A DNA stretch of 64,000 nt from Phlebotomus papatasi (GCF_024763615.1 NC_077224.1:45084712-45148711); one strand, 5' to 3'; positions 36,961 to 49,130 are shown, counted from the first letter of the stretch. Made by a program: numbers and translations. Notes: generated by a model not told the origin, from the letters alone.

Positions 36961-39829
36961 TATTAAGATATCCCATTCTTTTCCATTTAAAAATTCCTTT
37001 TCAAATGATTTTGTCAAGTTTCCTGTCAAATTTTGAATTTGAATTTCAGATTAACGGCGAAATCGGAAAAGTTGTGTTTATTTATTAAATATATCTTCTA
37101 ATCTGCATATCTGCATATAATCTGCATATAAGATTGCCCTATCTCTAAAAATTTCGTATAAAAATGAAACCTAGCTTTGCGTAAGAATCCCATCTACTGT
37201 AAGACAACATCTCTTAACTTTCTATTTGGATTTTCTTCGCAATCTCTTCTGTTGACAGAGTCAAAGTGAATGTTTAGGGATGAGGACACAAGACAAAATA
37301 AAAAAGTCTAAAACTTAAGAAAACTTTTTTTCTCTTGCCATTGATTCCCAAAAAACTCCATGTGTTTTGTACACGAAAATAAAATTAGGCCGGTCACGAA
37401 GTAAAGAGTGCCGTAATAGGATGGATGATGAGGTGAATTGTGAAAATGTTCCTTCAGTATTTATGTGATCTCCAGCACCTGCTCCCCAGGCCCAGTTCAC
37501 TGAATTGTGGACACGATTTGTGCATTCTTTTCCAGTTCCAGTGCAGAATTTTAATTGCTAGTTCATCACTTTTATATTTTGCTCTTTTTCCCGTGCGAGA
37601 TTTCACATTAAAGTGGCCCCTCGCTTAGAATGTCTTCCCCATTTTCCCCAGACAGAAAAGACTCTTCCTCAATTAACTGGAGATTTTGGTGTGCTTTGGA
37701 AGCAAAGTAAAGAAAAAAAATAAGGCGGGATTTTTGGTGATGAAAAATATGAGTTCGTGTCTGGTTCTTTTTGGCTCACCAATACAACAGCACAGGGATC
37801 AAAATCCCGAAAAGAGAAAATTATTGCTGTCGATGATGAGGAAGGTCCCAAAAATGTACGACCGCAATTGAGTATGTTGCAACATCGACAATCTTTTTGG
37901 ATGGTCGATGGCTTGAAGAAGAAACCACCTGCCCTTTTTTGTTGGTGCAACACTCGTCTGAATTTTAATTTTGTCAGTTTGTCGATCTTTCTCTCCTCTT
38001 TAGCCGCACAAACAAACTCAAGCCCCCACAGAAAAAAAAAAACCATGGGGAAGGCGAAGAAGTAAACCCTAATAAAAAACGCCACATTCCAACCCTCCTC
38101 AATCAATTAAAATTTGAAAAATCTTTAATTAATCCCACCATTATCGGTGGAAGAGTTGCCCGAGGATTGCTTTTCACTCCTCTCGTGTTTGCAATCTTGC
38201 AAATCACAAATTGACCATATGTCCCTGATACACCTCTTATTACTCCTAGCCAGTTGTTTGACTGAGCCTCCGAAAGAGCCCACAAGATCGGACCCCAGGG
38301 GCTGCAACCAATGAAACCCAAAATCTAGTACCACCATGTGTTGCTTCTCAATTCTTTGTTAGAGAGATTCCTTTTTTTTTTGCCCTTCTCCTCCATCTTT
38401 CTGGTATTCATCTAAAGCAGAAAAAAAGAGACCCGAATCTCTGTTACTTCTTTGATTCTTTAGCATAATATAGCATTTTTTGTGTGCCATTCCTCCAACA
38501 CTGAGAGAGACAGTTTGAAAACATCTGGCCTATGATGCTTTTATGTCTTTCTCAATCGAGCCAACTACCCTGAGATCATCTCAAGATATACTCTTTTTGA
38601 TTCCCTCCCATGTTCCCTCATTTACCACACTCTTTCCAATATAATAACCAAAGCGATATCTCAGGGCCACAGAGAGGATAAATTGATGAGATAGAGCCCA
38701 GATAGGCTGAGTATATGGTCTGTACTTTGGAGCAATCATCGAGTTCCAATTTTCATCCCCAAATTTCACCGGAAATTGCGATGCAGGCTAAAGGAATAAA
38801 TTATGCAATTTAGAGCTGACTCGGTGTTTGAATTTTGGGTGAGGGTTATTATTTTAAATTGTGTAAATTACACCCGAAGCCCCTAACACGTGTCCACTAG
38901 GATATACTCTCCATTCACTTCTTTCGTGCTCACTCAGAAATGGGCCTTTCACCTCAATCAACGAATGTCGGAAGTGGACTTTTTTGTCTATGACTGTTAA
39001 TTTCCACTGTTTATTGACTCAGCTAAAACAATTTAGTATATATGTAGAATCAATGCAAAATTTTCTGTAAATGTAATGTAACTTTGTTGTGTAAGCGTAA
39101 TTCAAAATTGAATGAGAGTGGAAGAGACCTAAATATAATCATCTCACTCACTCTAATCGAACTTTGAAAATATATTTATATAATAAAAGTTATTTTGCGT
39201 ATATTTCAAAGGCAGTGCTTATGAATTATTTCTAAACATAATTTTTCAATGTTAAAAGCAAAAATTTGCTGTAGAGATCGTATTTGTCTATCGATTAGAG
39301 CAGACCTGTGCTCGTTAAAAGTCGTGTAATATCGGAAATTTTGTGTTGATAATTTTAGATAGAGATAGAGACACAAATAACTCACTTTACAAACGTCTGG
39401 AGGCGCTGCGGTTGCAAAAAATATCTAAAATGCCACAAAATATTTTCTTCTCTAATTTATGTTTCTTAGCAGGTCGTGTCCCTTCTCGTAATACGTACTT
39501 TTGCATTCCTTATTAACAAAAATAATGTTGTACCAAAGCATTTCTCTCAAACCTATCCTGAATTTTGGGACAGCTCAAAAGAATATGAGTCATCCAGCGC
39601 AAAATTTTATCTCAATGTTTTTGTTGTAATATCGACAATTATTCACAATTAACCCAAATAACTGTATTCAACTAAATTATTAAAAGCATTTTCTTGTGAA
39701 AATGACTTAACTCTAAGGAATTAAACAATTTTCACATTAAAAAACCTCTCATTTTCTATACGTGAATTTTCGCGGCACTTCGAAGAATCTCAACAGGCAC
39801 CACCCTATTCCCTTCGGCTTTTATTTTAG

Positions 39830-39965
39830 CTCAGGCTTGGATTAGACCAAGTTTGAGTTCGTTGGAAAGGTCTTGGAATTCCTGAAAAGTTGAAAGATCT
39901 GGATTGATTTCAAGCGTTTCTTATAAACCGGTTATGTACCAAAAATTAATATCATGAGTTTGAAT
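39830..39965. repeat. GCTCGAACTC repeat family, fragment
   Basis: Contains GTTGGAAAGGTCTTGGAATT and ATAAACCGGTTATG, matching the middle of the family copy at 22873-23373. Confidence 0.45.
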
Positions 39966-39969
39966 TGGT

Positions 39970-40362
39970 CCGTAGGGCGTATTCCCCGTATTTAAAGTTG
40001 TTGAATTTTAAGTTGTTCAATTTGGAATTGTTGAATTTAAAAATTGTTGAATTTTTGTGAGTAAACTCAAAAATTGTTTAATTCTGTATATGTTGAATTT
40101 TCCATTTCAAAGATTTTGATTATTTGCCTTTTTAGACATTTCTATTGTTCTTTCCTGTACTCGGAATCCCCCTAATGCGAAATGATTACATCTGATGCTC
40201 GGATCTTCACGATATACTTATTATGCATATAAATATTTGATTTTCTACATGAGTTTTGCCCAATAAAAAGCATCTCGACTGAAGTATAAGTTTTACATGG
40301 AAATTCAACAATTTTTACACAACTTTTATTTAAAAATTCAACAACTTTGATTGAAATACACA
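39970..40362. repeat. foldback repeat of TTGTTGAATTTT words
   Basis: At least six TTGTTGAA/TTGTTCAA-type words in the left part are mirrored by AAATTCAACAA words at 40300-40350. The outer words GTATTTAAAGTTGTTGAA and TTCAACAACTTTGATTGAAATAC are inverted counterparts (quoted in part). Confidence 0.5.
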
Positions 40363-40370
40363 AGGCTTAA

Positions 40371-40812
40371 CACTATAATAGTGTGAGAAATTATGATCAA
40401 ACTATAATAGTGTTAATTTTTGATCATCTGACAAAAAATACCATAAAGTTGCATATTTTTTCACACTATAATAATGTGGAAAACTATAATTATACTACAA
40501 TAGTGGTAATTTTCAGAAATTATTAACAGTTTTAAATCATGAAATTTTGTTGAATAAATTTTATGACTATAATAGTAAGAAATTTTACACAGATCACAAT
40601 TAAATGATTATTTTCTCCGATTTTACACAATTATTGTATTAAAATTATACACATTTTCAAATTAAACAACATTGTTGAAAATTTTTCAAACTATAATAGC
40701 GGTAATTTTCAATCACGTAACAATAAATTACCAAAATGTTGTGTATTTTTTAAACACTTTTAAATTAAACAACTAAAATGGTCGATTTGCACTATTATAG
40801 TAGCAAAATTTT
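40371..40812. repeat. cluster of ACTATAATAGTG palindromic words
   Basis: The near-palindrome CACTATAATAGTG or variants occurs about ten times in 440 bp at uneven spacing, interspersed with ATTTTTGATCA and TTTTACACA words. No inverted-repeat boundary is clear. Confidence 0.6.
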
Positions 40813-40969
40813 ACACATTTTTTAACTTTGTAGTTAGTCGGAAAATGATGAGAATTTAGCCAAATTAATATTTTGATTATATTTACGTTAAGCCATCTCT
40901 CGGCTTAAGTCATAAGCGTGTCTAGGCGTCTACGGCATAAGGCTACTAAAAATGATGCATTCTTATGGC

Positions 40970-41077
40970 CTCTACACACTAGAGGAAAATATGTCCAGTC
41001 CATATTGAAGAGTTTTTCTTACAAAAGTACAAGAAATTTGCTTCAATATGGACATAAATTGTTCTAGTGTGTAGATG
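40970..41077. mobile_element. hairpin MITE (CTACACACTAG ends)
   Basis: TCTACACACTAGAGGAAAAT and inverted TCTACACACTAGAACAATTT ends continue into ATGTCCATATTGAAG on both sides, around a short AT-rich loop. About 45-bp arms. Confidence 0.7.
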
Positions 41078-41157
41078 CTATTAGAGTTTCAATCCAAAAT
41101 TCTCATTAAAAAGCTGCATTATAAGCTTTTTAAAGCTGCATTATAAGATTTGTCAGT

Positions 41158-41286
41158 CCCTAGACACACTTAAGGCTTAAGCCGAGAGACGACTTAGTGG
41201 AAAATGATGGAAATTAATTTAATCATTATTTCGACTATAATAATGCTAAGCCGTCTCTCGGCTAATCCTCAGGTATGTCAAGGCCC
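41158..41286. repeat. small palindromic MITE (GGCTTAAGCCGAGAGAC family), copy 2
   Basis: Inverted ends read CTTAAGCCGAGAGACGACTT and AAGCCGTCTCTCGGCTAA. The core matches the copy at 1225-1332. A truncated relative ends just upstream at about 40950. Confidence 0.65.
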
Positions 41287-41582
41287 TTAGTTTTTCAGGG
41301 CAGCTATTCTGCTTCTTAGGTTGATACCTCTTAAAATATTTTTACTATATTTGGCCCTGTTTATTTACAAAATTTTTGGAAAATTATTAGCAGTTAGCCC
41401 TATAAATTCCAGAAATTTATTTTTCAGTAATAATCTCTTCAGAGAACAAAATCAAGAATATTTTAATATTATTTTGTACTAAAATTGATGTAATTCTAGA
41501 TAAAATCAAAGAGCAAACGCAATCTCTTTGAAATTGCATTTTTTAAAAGAATATTGATTTAATTTCAATACGATAAAAGTAT

Positions 41583-43395
41583 TAGGTGAGATTCTTAACA
41601 ATCTCACCTACTATAATCCTAACAAAATTTCATGTCGTCCGATCGACCTCAAACTTGGCCAAAATGTGTTTCAGCACTTCCTGATCACGAATATATATGT
41701 GGCTATTTTACGTTCCCGGCCGGCCGGCCGGCTGGCCGGCCGGCCGGCCGGCCGGCCGCTCTTTGGAGCTTAATAGCTCCTAAACTAAAAAAGATATTCA
41801 CTTGCGGTTTTCGGCAAAGGTTATATATCGGGTGAAAATTGCAACTTGGTGTATTGACCCCCCACCCCCCACCCCTCCTTCCGCCATTTTGAAGACCCCC
41901 CTTTTTTTGTTTTCTCAATAGCTCCGCCCCTATGGCATCGAGCGGGCTCAAATTTTAGTATGTTATAGCTGGGCCTTAGAGCTTTCCATCAATACCAAAC
42001 TTAAGGTCCCCCGACCCCCCTGACCCGAGCTATAAGGGTCCAAAAAAAATTTCTTAAAATGGCCATAACTCCGGTTCTAATTGTCAGAATTTAAAAAATG
42101 AGGGCTTTTTGGAAAGCTCTCGTAAAATGCCACTTCCCCTTCTAACATCGCAAGTTCATAAAACCACCGCTAGGGGCGCTATTATTAAAAAGAAAATTTT
42201 TAAATCTTATAAGTTAAATAACTCAAAAATTCCATTGTGCATCGGGCTGAAATTTTAGTATGTTGTAGCCGTTGATTATACCTATCAAACAAAAAAAACT
42301 TTAAGTCGATCCATAACCCCTGACCCGAGCTATAAGGGGTCAAAGTTCGAACATTGACCGGCCTCTATCTCCGGTTCTAACTAACATAGCGGCCTAAATT
42401 TTACCTTTTTGGTTTCGTCTCGATGAGCACTTTCAGATGGAAATTCAAAAAGTCACCACAGGTGGCGCTGTGATAGCGTTAAAATTCATCGAAATTCAAA
42501 GTCACTTTTCTCAAAAACGGCATTGTGCAAGTTAATGAAATTTTAGTATGTTGTAGTCCAGTCTAGGACGTTTCCAAAATGGTGCGTATGTGCGCTGTGG
42601 TTTTAATAGAACCGGAGATATGAGGGGTCAAAGTTCACAAAATTCAAAAAATCATATCTCCGGTTCTATGTGACCGATTTTGATGAGTGAGGGCTTAAAC
42701 GAAAGATCTCACCAAATACTACAACTTTCTAGAATATTTGAACTTCGTGGGACCAACACCAGGGGCGCCACAGTCGAAAAACCAATTTCAATATCACATA
42801 ACCTCAATTATCTCGACTGTCGCTGAACCGATTTTGATGTTTACTTCGACATAATTGTAGAGCACATTTGTCTCTACATTTCGTCCATACATCATTTTCC
42901 GCTCAGACTACGCTATCACTCCGATTTTGCCGTTTAAGTGTGAAAAAATTGATTTTTCCCATAATAACGCTTTGAAATCACTCAGATGCCAATTTGACTG
43001 CCTCTACTCCACAAAGACACTTAAAATATGGTTTTAAATGGAAAGTCCCACAAAATACAACAATTCTTTGATATAGTTGAAGTTCAACAAATCACTACTT
43101 GGAGCACTATGGATGAAAAAACGAGTTAAGAAACAAAAAACCTCGCTTATCTTGGCTTCTGAGTAATCGATGAGATCATGTTCTATAGGAAAATTATAGA
43201 GTACATTCTGGTCTACATTTCACCCATATAACACTTTTCTGTCAGTTCATCCAAATCCTTGACATTTTGGTTCAAATACAAAACTTGTATAATTTCACGA
43301 ATTTGATTCAAGATAACTGAATGGCGACTCACAATTTCGGCTCTAAATCGAATTTGCATGCACTCCGAGTTAGCTCACGTTAAGAATCTCACCTA
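41583..43395. mobile_element. 1.8-kb modular non-coding element, copy 1
   Basis: Bounded by the 17-bp inverted repeat TAGGTGAGATTCTTAAC / GTTAAGAATCTCACCTA. Homology with copy 2 extends about 38 bp past the right end, to TAGGATTATCTGTCCCTTT. The left end also has a small hairpin (AGGTGAGATT/AATCTCACCT). The body has no credible ORF. It is built of diverged ~300-bp modules, each with AAATTTTAGTATGTTGTAG, CTCCGGTTCTA, GAGCTATAAGGGGTCAAAG and AGGGGCGC(T/C) landmarks. A GGCC microsatellite sits at 41716-41758. Short frames across that microsatellite are artefacts. Element class not recognised; no target duplication could be assigned. Confidence 0.75.
41716..41758. repeat. GGCC microsatellite inside the 1.8-kb element
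   Basis: About ten tandem GGCC units with one interruption (GGCT), in otherwise AT-rich DNA. The allelic position in the second element copy has about five units. Confidence 0.9.
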
Positions 43396-44125
43396 CATAA
43401 GCCGGTTAGGATTATCTGTCCCTTTCTCAGTAAAATGCAATAAACATTGGGATTGAGCAGATGTTAATTGTGAGAATGCATACATTGTATCCATATGATA
43501 AATATTGTATTGATGAGAAATTAAAAAGCAATTTCATGTAAAGACACAAGGTCGGACTTTCGAATCAATTCCAAATTGAGACATATTCTTAAGCCATTAA
43601 ATATCACTTATCTTTCACGGAAATATGCAGAAAATATGTATTTTCGCATAATTTGTTTGGATTAAAGTACCTCTTGGCAAGCAACTTAGTTGCAATATCG
43701 GGAAGAAATTGAGGATCACATTAAAGCGATACGATATTTTGTGATTAAGACGACACGAGAAGATTGTTAATTTTTTCGGAGTCTATAGCGATTTTATTTG
43801 TACAGAAACCACCACCTGCCTCTGGTTTTAACTCCTTTCTTTTCACTCTCTTGGGCATTTTTTGTTGGCCCTCATCACAAAATTCGTTTCTGGCCAGAAG
43901 TTTCTTCATCTCTCTCTCTCTCTGCTACTTCTTTTGCCATTGAGTGTTTCTTTTTTTTTATTTGTTAACAAATTTGGTTTTGTGCATGAAATCATTCGGA
44001 TATTTTTCTACGGGGATTTTTGTACGGAAACATCTGTCTGCGAAGGCTATACTTTCGTAAATTGCACATTTTTGAAGAAGAAAGGAAGCAACAAGATTGC
44101 AATAAGTGTTGGAGGGTTTACTCAC

Positions 44126-44252
44126 CCGTATAGTAGAGCTGCTCCAGCAATTCCGCCCCCACATTGTGCTGTGATGTACATAGCTGCCCTGAGTGGTGAT
44201 ATCATTCTAACCACTGAAAGTGCCAGAGTGACTGCAGGATTTATATGAGCTC
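44126..44252 (-). CDS. bib: big brain (bib), internal coding exon: first NPA loop and TM3
   Basis: A 127-bp exon with 41 complete codons plus two bases at each end. It encodes AHINPAVTLAL, the half-helix with the first NPA motif that lines the aquaporin pore, followed by TM3 (RAAMYITAQCGGGIAGAALLYG). The acceptor TTTCAG is just upstream at 44258-44253 and the donor GTGAG at 44125-44121. The phases join the neighbouring exons exactly: HIS-G|GA-AHINPA upstream and LLY-GG|A-VTVPGYQG downstream. The exon is too short and in the wrong phase to appear as an ORF. Longer open frames over it on either strand are spurious. It sits alone in about 0.9 kb of single-copy DNA between two direct copies of a 1.8-kb repeat. 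Confidence 0.96.
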
Positions 44253-44301
44253 CTGAAAGGACAGGAAAAGCCATCTTTAAAGCATTACTCTCAAGATATA
44301 T

Positions 44302-46097
44302 TAGGTGAGATTCTTAACAAAATCTCACCTACTATAATCCTAACAAAATTTCATGTCGTCCGATCGACCTCAAATTTGGCCAAAATGTGTTTCGCCACTT
44401 CCTGATTCCGAATATATATGTGGCTAAGTTACGTTCCCGGCCGGCCGGCCGGCCGGCCGCTCTTTGGAGCTTAATAGCTCCTAAACTAAAAAAGATATCG
44501 ACTTGCGGTTTTCGGCAAAGGTTATATATCGGGTGAAAATTGCAACTTGGTGCATATACCCCCCACCCCCCACCCCTCCTTCCGCCATTTTGAAGACCCC
44601 CCTTTTTTTGTTTTCTCAATAGCTCCGCCCCTATGGCATTCAGCGGACTCAAATTTTAGTACGTTATAGCTGGGCCTTAGAGCTTTCCATCAATACCAAA
44701 CTTAAGGTCCCCCGACCCCCCTGACCCGAGCTATAAGGGTCCAAAAAAAATTTCTTAAAATGGCCATAACTCCGGTTCTAATTGTCAGAATTTAAAAAGT
44801 GAGGGCTTTTTGGAAAGCTCTCGTGAAATGCCACTTCCCCTTCTAACATCGCAAGTTCATAAAACCACCGCTAGGGGCGCTTTTTTTAAAAAGAAAATTT
44901 TTAAATCTTAAAAGTTAAATAACTCAAAAATTCCATTGTGCATCGGGCTGAAAATTTAGTATGTTGTAGCCGTTGATTATACCTATCAAACAAAAAAAAC
45001 CTTAAGTCGATCCATAACCCCTGACCCGAGCTATAAGGGGTCAAAGTTCGAACATTGACCGGCCTCTATCTCCGGTTCTAATTAACATAGCGACCTAAAT
45101 TTTACCTTTTTGGTTTCGTCTCGATGAGCACTTTCAGATGGAAGTTCAAAAAGTTACCACAGGTGGCGCTGTGATAGCGTCAAAATTCATCGAAATTCAA
45201 AGTCACTTTTCTCAAAAACGGCATTGTGCAAGTTAATGAAATTTTAGTATGTTGTAGTCCAGTCTAGGACGTTTCCAAAATGGTGCGTATGCGCGCTGTG
45301 GTTTAAACAGAACCGGAGATATGAGGGGTCAAAGTTCACAAAATTCAAAAAATCATATCTCCGGTTCTATGTGACCGATTTTGATGAGTGAGGGCTTAAA
45401 CGAAAGATCTCACCAAATGCTACAACTTTCTAGAATATTTGAACTTCGTGGGACCAACACCAGGGGCGCCACAGTCGAAAAACCAATTTCAATATCACAT
45501 AACCTCAATTATCTCGACTGTCGCTAAACCGATTTTGATGATTACTTCGACATAATTGTAGAGCACATTTGTCTCTACATTTCGTCCATACATCATTTTC
45601 CGCTCAGACTACGCTATCACTCCGATTTTGCCGTTTAAGTGTGAAAAAAAATGATTTTTCCCATAAAAACGCTTTGAAATCACTCAGATGCCAATTTGAC
45701 TGCCTCTACTCCACCAAGACACTTAAAATAGGGTTGTAAATGGAAAGTCCCACAAAATACAACAATTCTTTGAAATAGTTGAAGCTCAACAAATGACTAC
45801 TTGGGGCACTCTGGATGAAAAAACGAGTTAAGAAACAAAAAACCTCGCTTATCTTGGCTTCTGAGTAATCGATGAGATCATGTTCTATGGGAAAATTATA
45901 GAGAACATTCTGGTCTACATTTCATCCATATATCACTTTTCTATCAGTTCATCCAAATCCTTGATATTTTGGTTTAAATACAAAATTTGTATAATTTCAC
46001 GAATTTGATTCAAGATAACTGAATGGCGTCTCCCAACTTCAGCTCTAAATCGAATTTGCATGCACTCCGAGTTAGCTCACGTTAAGAATCTCACCTA
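44302..46097. mobile_element. 1.8-kb modular non-coding element, copy 2
   Basis: Direct-orientation homologue of 41583-43395 over its whole length, with only scattered substitutions and small indels by eye. Same inverted termini. Its GGCC run (44438-44459) is about half as long as in copy 1. It starts only about 50 bp from the acceptor side of the bib exon ending at 44252. Confidence 0.75.
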
Positions 46098-47785
46098 CAT
46101 AAGCCGGTTAGGATTATCTGTCCCTTTTTATTAAAAAAAATGGTTCCACTTTTCGAAGCACAAAGAACGTCTCTACCCTAAAACCGGTAGAGTAGCTTCC
46201 CTTTTTTCTATTTCAAAAATACTTATTATGCCCGTAATATAGGCAAACTAATTTTTGATGATACTTAAAATTACTCTATTAGATTTCACTAAATCAAATT
46301 ATTTCACTTTTTACCCACGATTTAAAAAAAATCACTAATAAATAAAATTCATCTGGATAACATATTACAGGGACTATATTTTCTTTAGTTCAGTGCATAA
46401 AATGCTAAGTGATTCTCATCGACCCGGAAGGCTTTTTAATGAAGTCCAGGGCAAATTCCTTCAAGCCACTGTCTTCTGGAAGAAATAATTCATCTTCTCT
46501 CACCAATCAACAATTAAATAATTAGGCTTATGGTTAGTGGAAGGACCTGGACATTCCAACAAGTGCTCAGAATTTGTCACCACGAAAAAAGCTAAAGAGT
46601 CTGTCTGCCGGAAAAGATCACAGAGATGGTCAATGCAGGAGCATTCCTGTGAGTAGAATGACCCAAGGAAACGCTAATTTCTGGTCCAATGTGCAGAAAA
46701 ATATGATAAGGAGGAATTTTAATTGCTAGCGGCATCCTGAAAGTTTCATCATCATCTTTTGCCCAGCTTCGCTCATATTTTTCCCCCCCAGCCAACAAGA
46801 AATTCACGTGCAAGTAAATTGGTACGTTGGTCCTCTACCTCTTTGCCCCAAAAACACCAAAGGAAACGGAGTCCGAGACTTTCCATCATCTCTGGGTGAG
46901 CAGTCTTTGCGATATCAACACTCTGGCAAAGTAACTTTTTCGGCAGACAGAGCATAAGAAGTTCCAAACAAGAAAGTGTAATTGCACATCAACATTTCAG
47001 TCAGGTAATTTACAATCTCATGCCATGGAAATATGCAATAAAGTGACATTAAATTTGCATAAAATTGCGACAATGTGCCCTTTTTGCACCCTCCAACCCA
47101 CCAAAAGGATTGTCTGGCACGCTGAATTTTGAGGCAGCATAAAGTTTAGACACATCTGGGATTGGAGGTTTTCACTGATAAAATTACTGGAAAATTCTCT
47201 ACGTCCTTCAACAGAATGTACTTTGTTAATCACCTCATGAAAATTCTGAAGAACTTCAGGGAAAGGGATAAATGAAAGTGAAGGATGAAGACAAGACATT
47301 GATGGTTCCTTGTCGATCCCATAAGAATCCTCTCGTAAAGAATTCAAATTAGCATTCCAGGCAGTTTAATAATGGAAAATTGTACAATAAAATGTCCCAT
47401 GCTTTAGGTCTAATTTCGCATTCTGAATAAAGATTTGCGTACGAAAGCTTTAACTTTTGCAAACATTTTATATTCTAAGTTTTAAAGAAGATTTTTTATC
47501 TGCTGAATATTAAAGATCAGTCATAATGAACACATGAAAAAATCAAGGGTTTAGTACATGCATGTACTAAAATTTATAAAAATAAAATTATTAGCAGCTA
47601 TCGGTAATAAAAACAACAATTGCACTTCTTTGGAAGCTTGTTAAATACAAATTTCGCAAAATTCTGTGACTTTTTGAGAATATATTTTTTTTGTTTTTGA
47701 AGGATAAATAAAATTCCCTACTTCTTAATGGGTTTTAAAGTTTTGCTATACAAAAATCATGAAACTAAATATAATTAGAATAGAA

Positions 47786-47818
47786 ATTCTGGACAGAAAT
47801 CCCATTTCTGTCCAGAAT
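47786..47818. repeat. perfect 15-bp hairpin
   Basis: ATTCTGGACAGAAAT, loop CCC, then ATTTCTGTCCAGAAT. It lies alone in AT-rich intron sequence. Confidence 0.8.
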
Positions 47819-48048
47819 AATGAAATATTTTGACATTTTTGGAAAAAGTAATCTTTACTTCTAAATGTGCGTGCACTTACTACCACTGTTCTAAAATTGG
47901 ACTTTCTATTAATAGAATTGAAAAATGTGTAACCATATTTTTCTACTGTTTATGAATAAATGTTTTTCTTTTTCTTTATTTATAAATTAAATTTTTAATT
48001 TTTAAATTAAATTTTAATATTTTCCCAAAACTTTTATTTTAGTACATG

Positions 48049-48200
48049 TAGGGTCAAAGGAACACTTCTTCAACAGGGAACCCCTATTGACATTTATGTT
48101 GAAATTTATTTAATGTATTTGACAAAACAGGTACAGAATAGGGTGTGAATAGGTCCTGACACGAGTTCTTAAAGTGTCAATAGGTGTTCCTTTCACCCTA
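48049..48200. mobile_element. TA-flanked MITE (GGTCAAAGGAACAC ends)
   Basis: 152 bp with ends TAGGGTCAAAGGAACAC and inverted TAGGGTGAAAGGAACACC, both followed by CTATTGACA. TA borders. It lies 490 bp left of the large inverted element. Confidence 0.8.
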
Positions 48201-48805
48201 TCTTGGGCGTACTAAATTTAGATCAAGAGCGTATTTGACAAAAAACTAAAAACTCTTAACATATTTTTTCAACAAAATTATGGTTCAGGGAGCCAACAAA
48301 ATATTTTTGAATACATAAAATTAGAAACATTTTAATTTCTCAAAGATAAATCTTTCAAATGTTATGATAGTAATACCGATTCGTAATCGCTCTAATTGCG
48401 TTCAATTTTCAACTGAACAAAACTCGTTTAAAATTTTTCTTATAAAAAAATTAAAAAAAAAACAGTAACACTGATCCTAAATCTCAATATCTTAATTTAA
48501 AAATAATTTTAGATAAAATTTTACTATTCAACTTTTACCAGTTATAAGAGTAATGTATTTTAGCTTATTAACCCTTTTTAAGGGGTATCGTGGTTCAGGA
48601 AGACTAAGAAAACATATTTCCTCTAAATTTCTTTTCAGCATATTAAAACAATTATTTAATTCAAGTTCTTAGGCATATAAAAATACAACAGTAGTAAGGG
48701 GACAGCAGAGTACTGTTTTGTGGGCGTGGCTTTCCGTGGAGCACGAGACTGTTTTGTGACGCCACATCGATAACTCTGGTGGGTGGGCTACCTACAGGTC
48801 GGTTT

Positions 48806-48868
48806 TCCCCGCTCCCCGCCCTCCTCTCCCCGTCCTCCTCTCCCCGCCCTCCTCTCTCCCCGCCCTTT
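48806..48868. repeat. C-rich CCCCGCCCTCCTCT repeats near the left terminus
   Basis: About four near-copies of CCCGCCCTCCTCTC on the plus strand, mirrored at 60558-60620. GC-box-like words stand out in AT-rich DNA and could act in transcription or replication of the element. Confidence 0.7.
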
Positions 48869-48945
48869 CCGGCTACTATTTTGCGTTTTGGTTAACTATT
48901 TTAACTGAATATGGAGCACAATACTTATTTGTGGGCGTGGCTTGT

Positions 48946-49130
48946 CTGTGGAGTACGATACTGTTGAGTGGGAAGCGATTTCATTGGCTGTGGAGCACGA
49001 TACTGTTGAGTGGGAAGCGATTTCATTGGCTGTGGAGCACGATACTGTTGAGGGACGCATTTTCATTGGCTATGGAGCACGATACTGCTGAAAGAAGCGT
49101 TTTCATTGGCTATGGAGTACGATACTGCTG
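48946..49130. repeat. 4.5 tandem copies of a ~42-bp unit, left arm
   Basis: Units of 42, 42, 40 and 40 bp plus a partial. Each has GGAG(C/T)ACGATACTG and TTTCATTGGCT. Degenerate GGAGCACGA-ACTGTT words occur further out as well. An open frame over the array is an artefact of the repeat. Confidence 0.85.

Larger units (their letters stand above)
17502..44125 (-). other. bib intron (26.6 kb) rich in small mobile elements
   Basis: The intron between the TM3 and TM4 exons. I find no host coding exon in it. It carries the TA-flanked elements, RT fragment, decayed transposon, simple repeats and first 1.8-kb repeat listed separately. Stretches at about 23.4-25.6, 27.1-28.6, 30.5-31.8, 33.7-34.8 and 37.2-38.9 kb look single-copy. 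They have scattered frames of 60-145 codons without recognisable domains, and could hold intronic enhancers, which I cannot see directly. Confidence 0.85.

Noticed and set aside
37669..38106. 145-codon minus-strand frame in the large bib intron
   Set aside because: No recognisable domain or codon pattern, overlaps open frames on the other strand, no splice context. Kept as chance, not excluded.
41632..41951. Frames across the GGCC microsatellite (also 44332-44652)
   Set aside because: Open only because the tetranucleotide lacks stops; Ala/Gly/Arg/Pro repeat peptides.
43862..44248. 128-codon plus-strand frame
   Set aside because: Antisense over the bib NPA exon plus intron; no known domain, and the bib exon explains the open frame.
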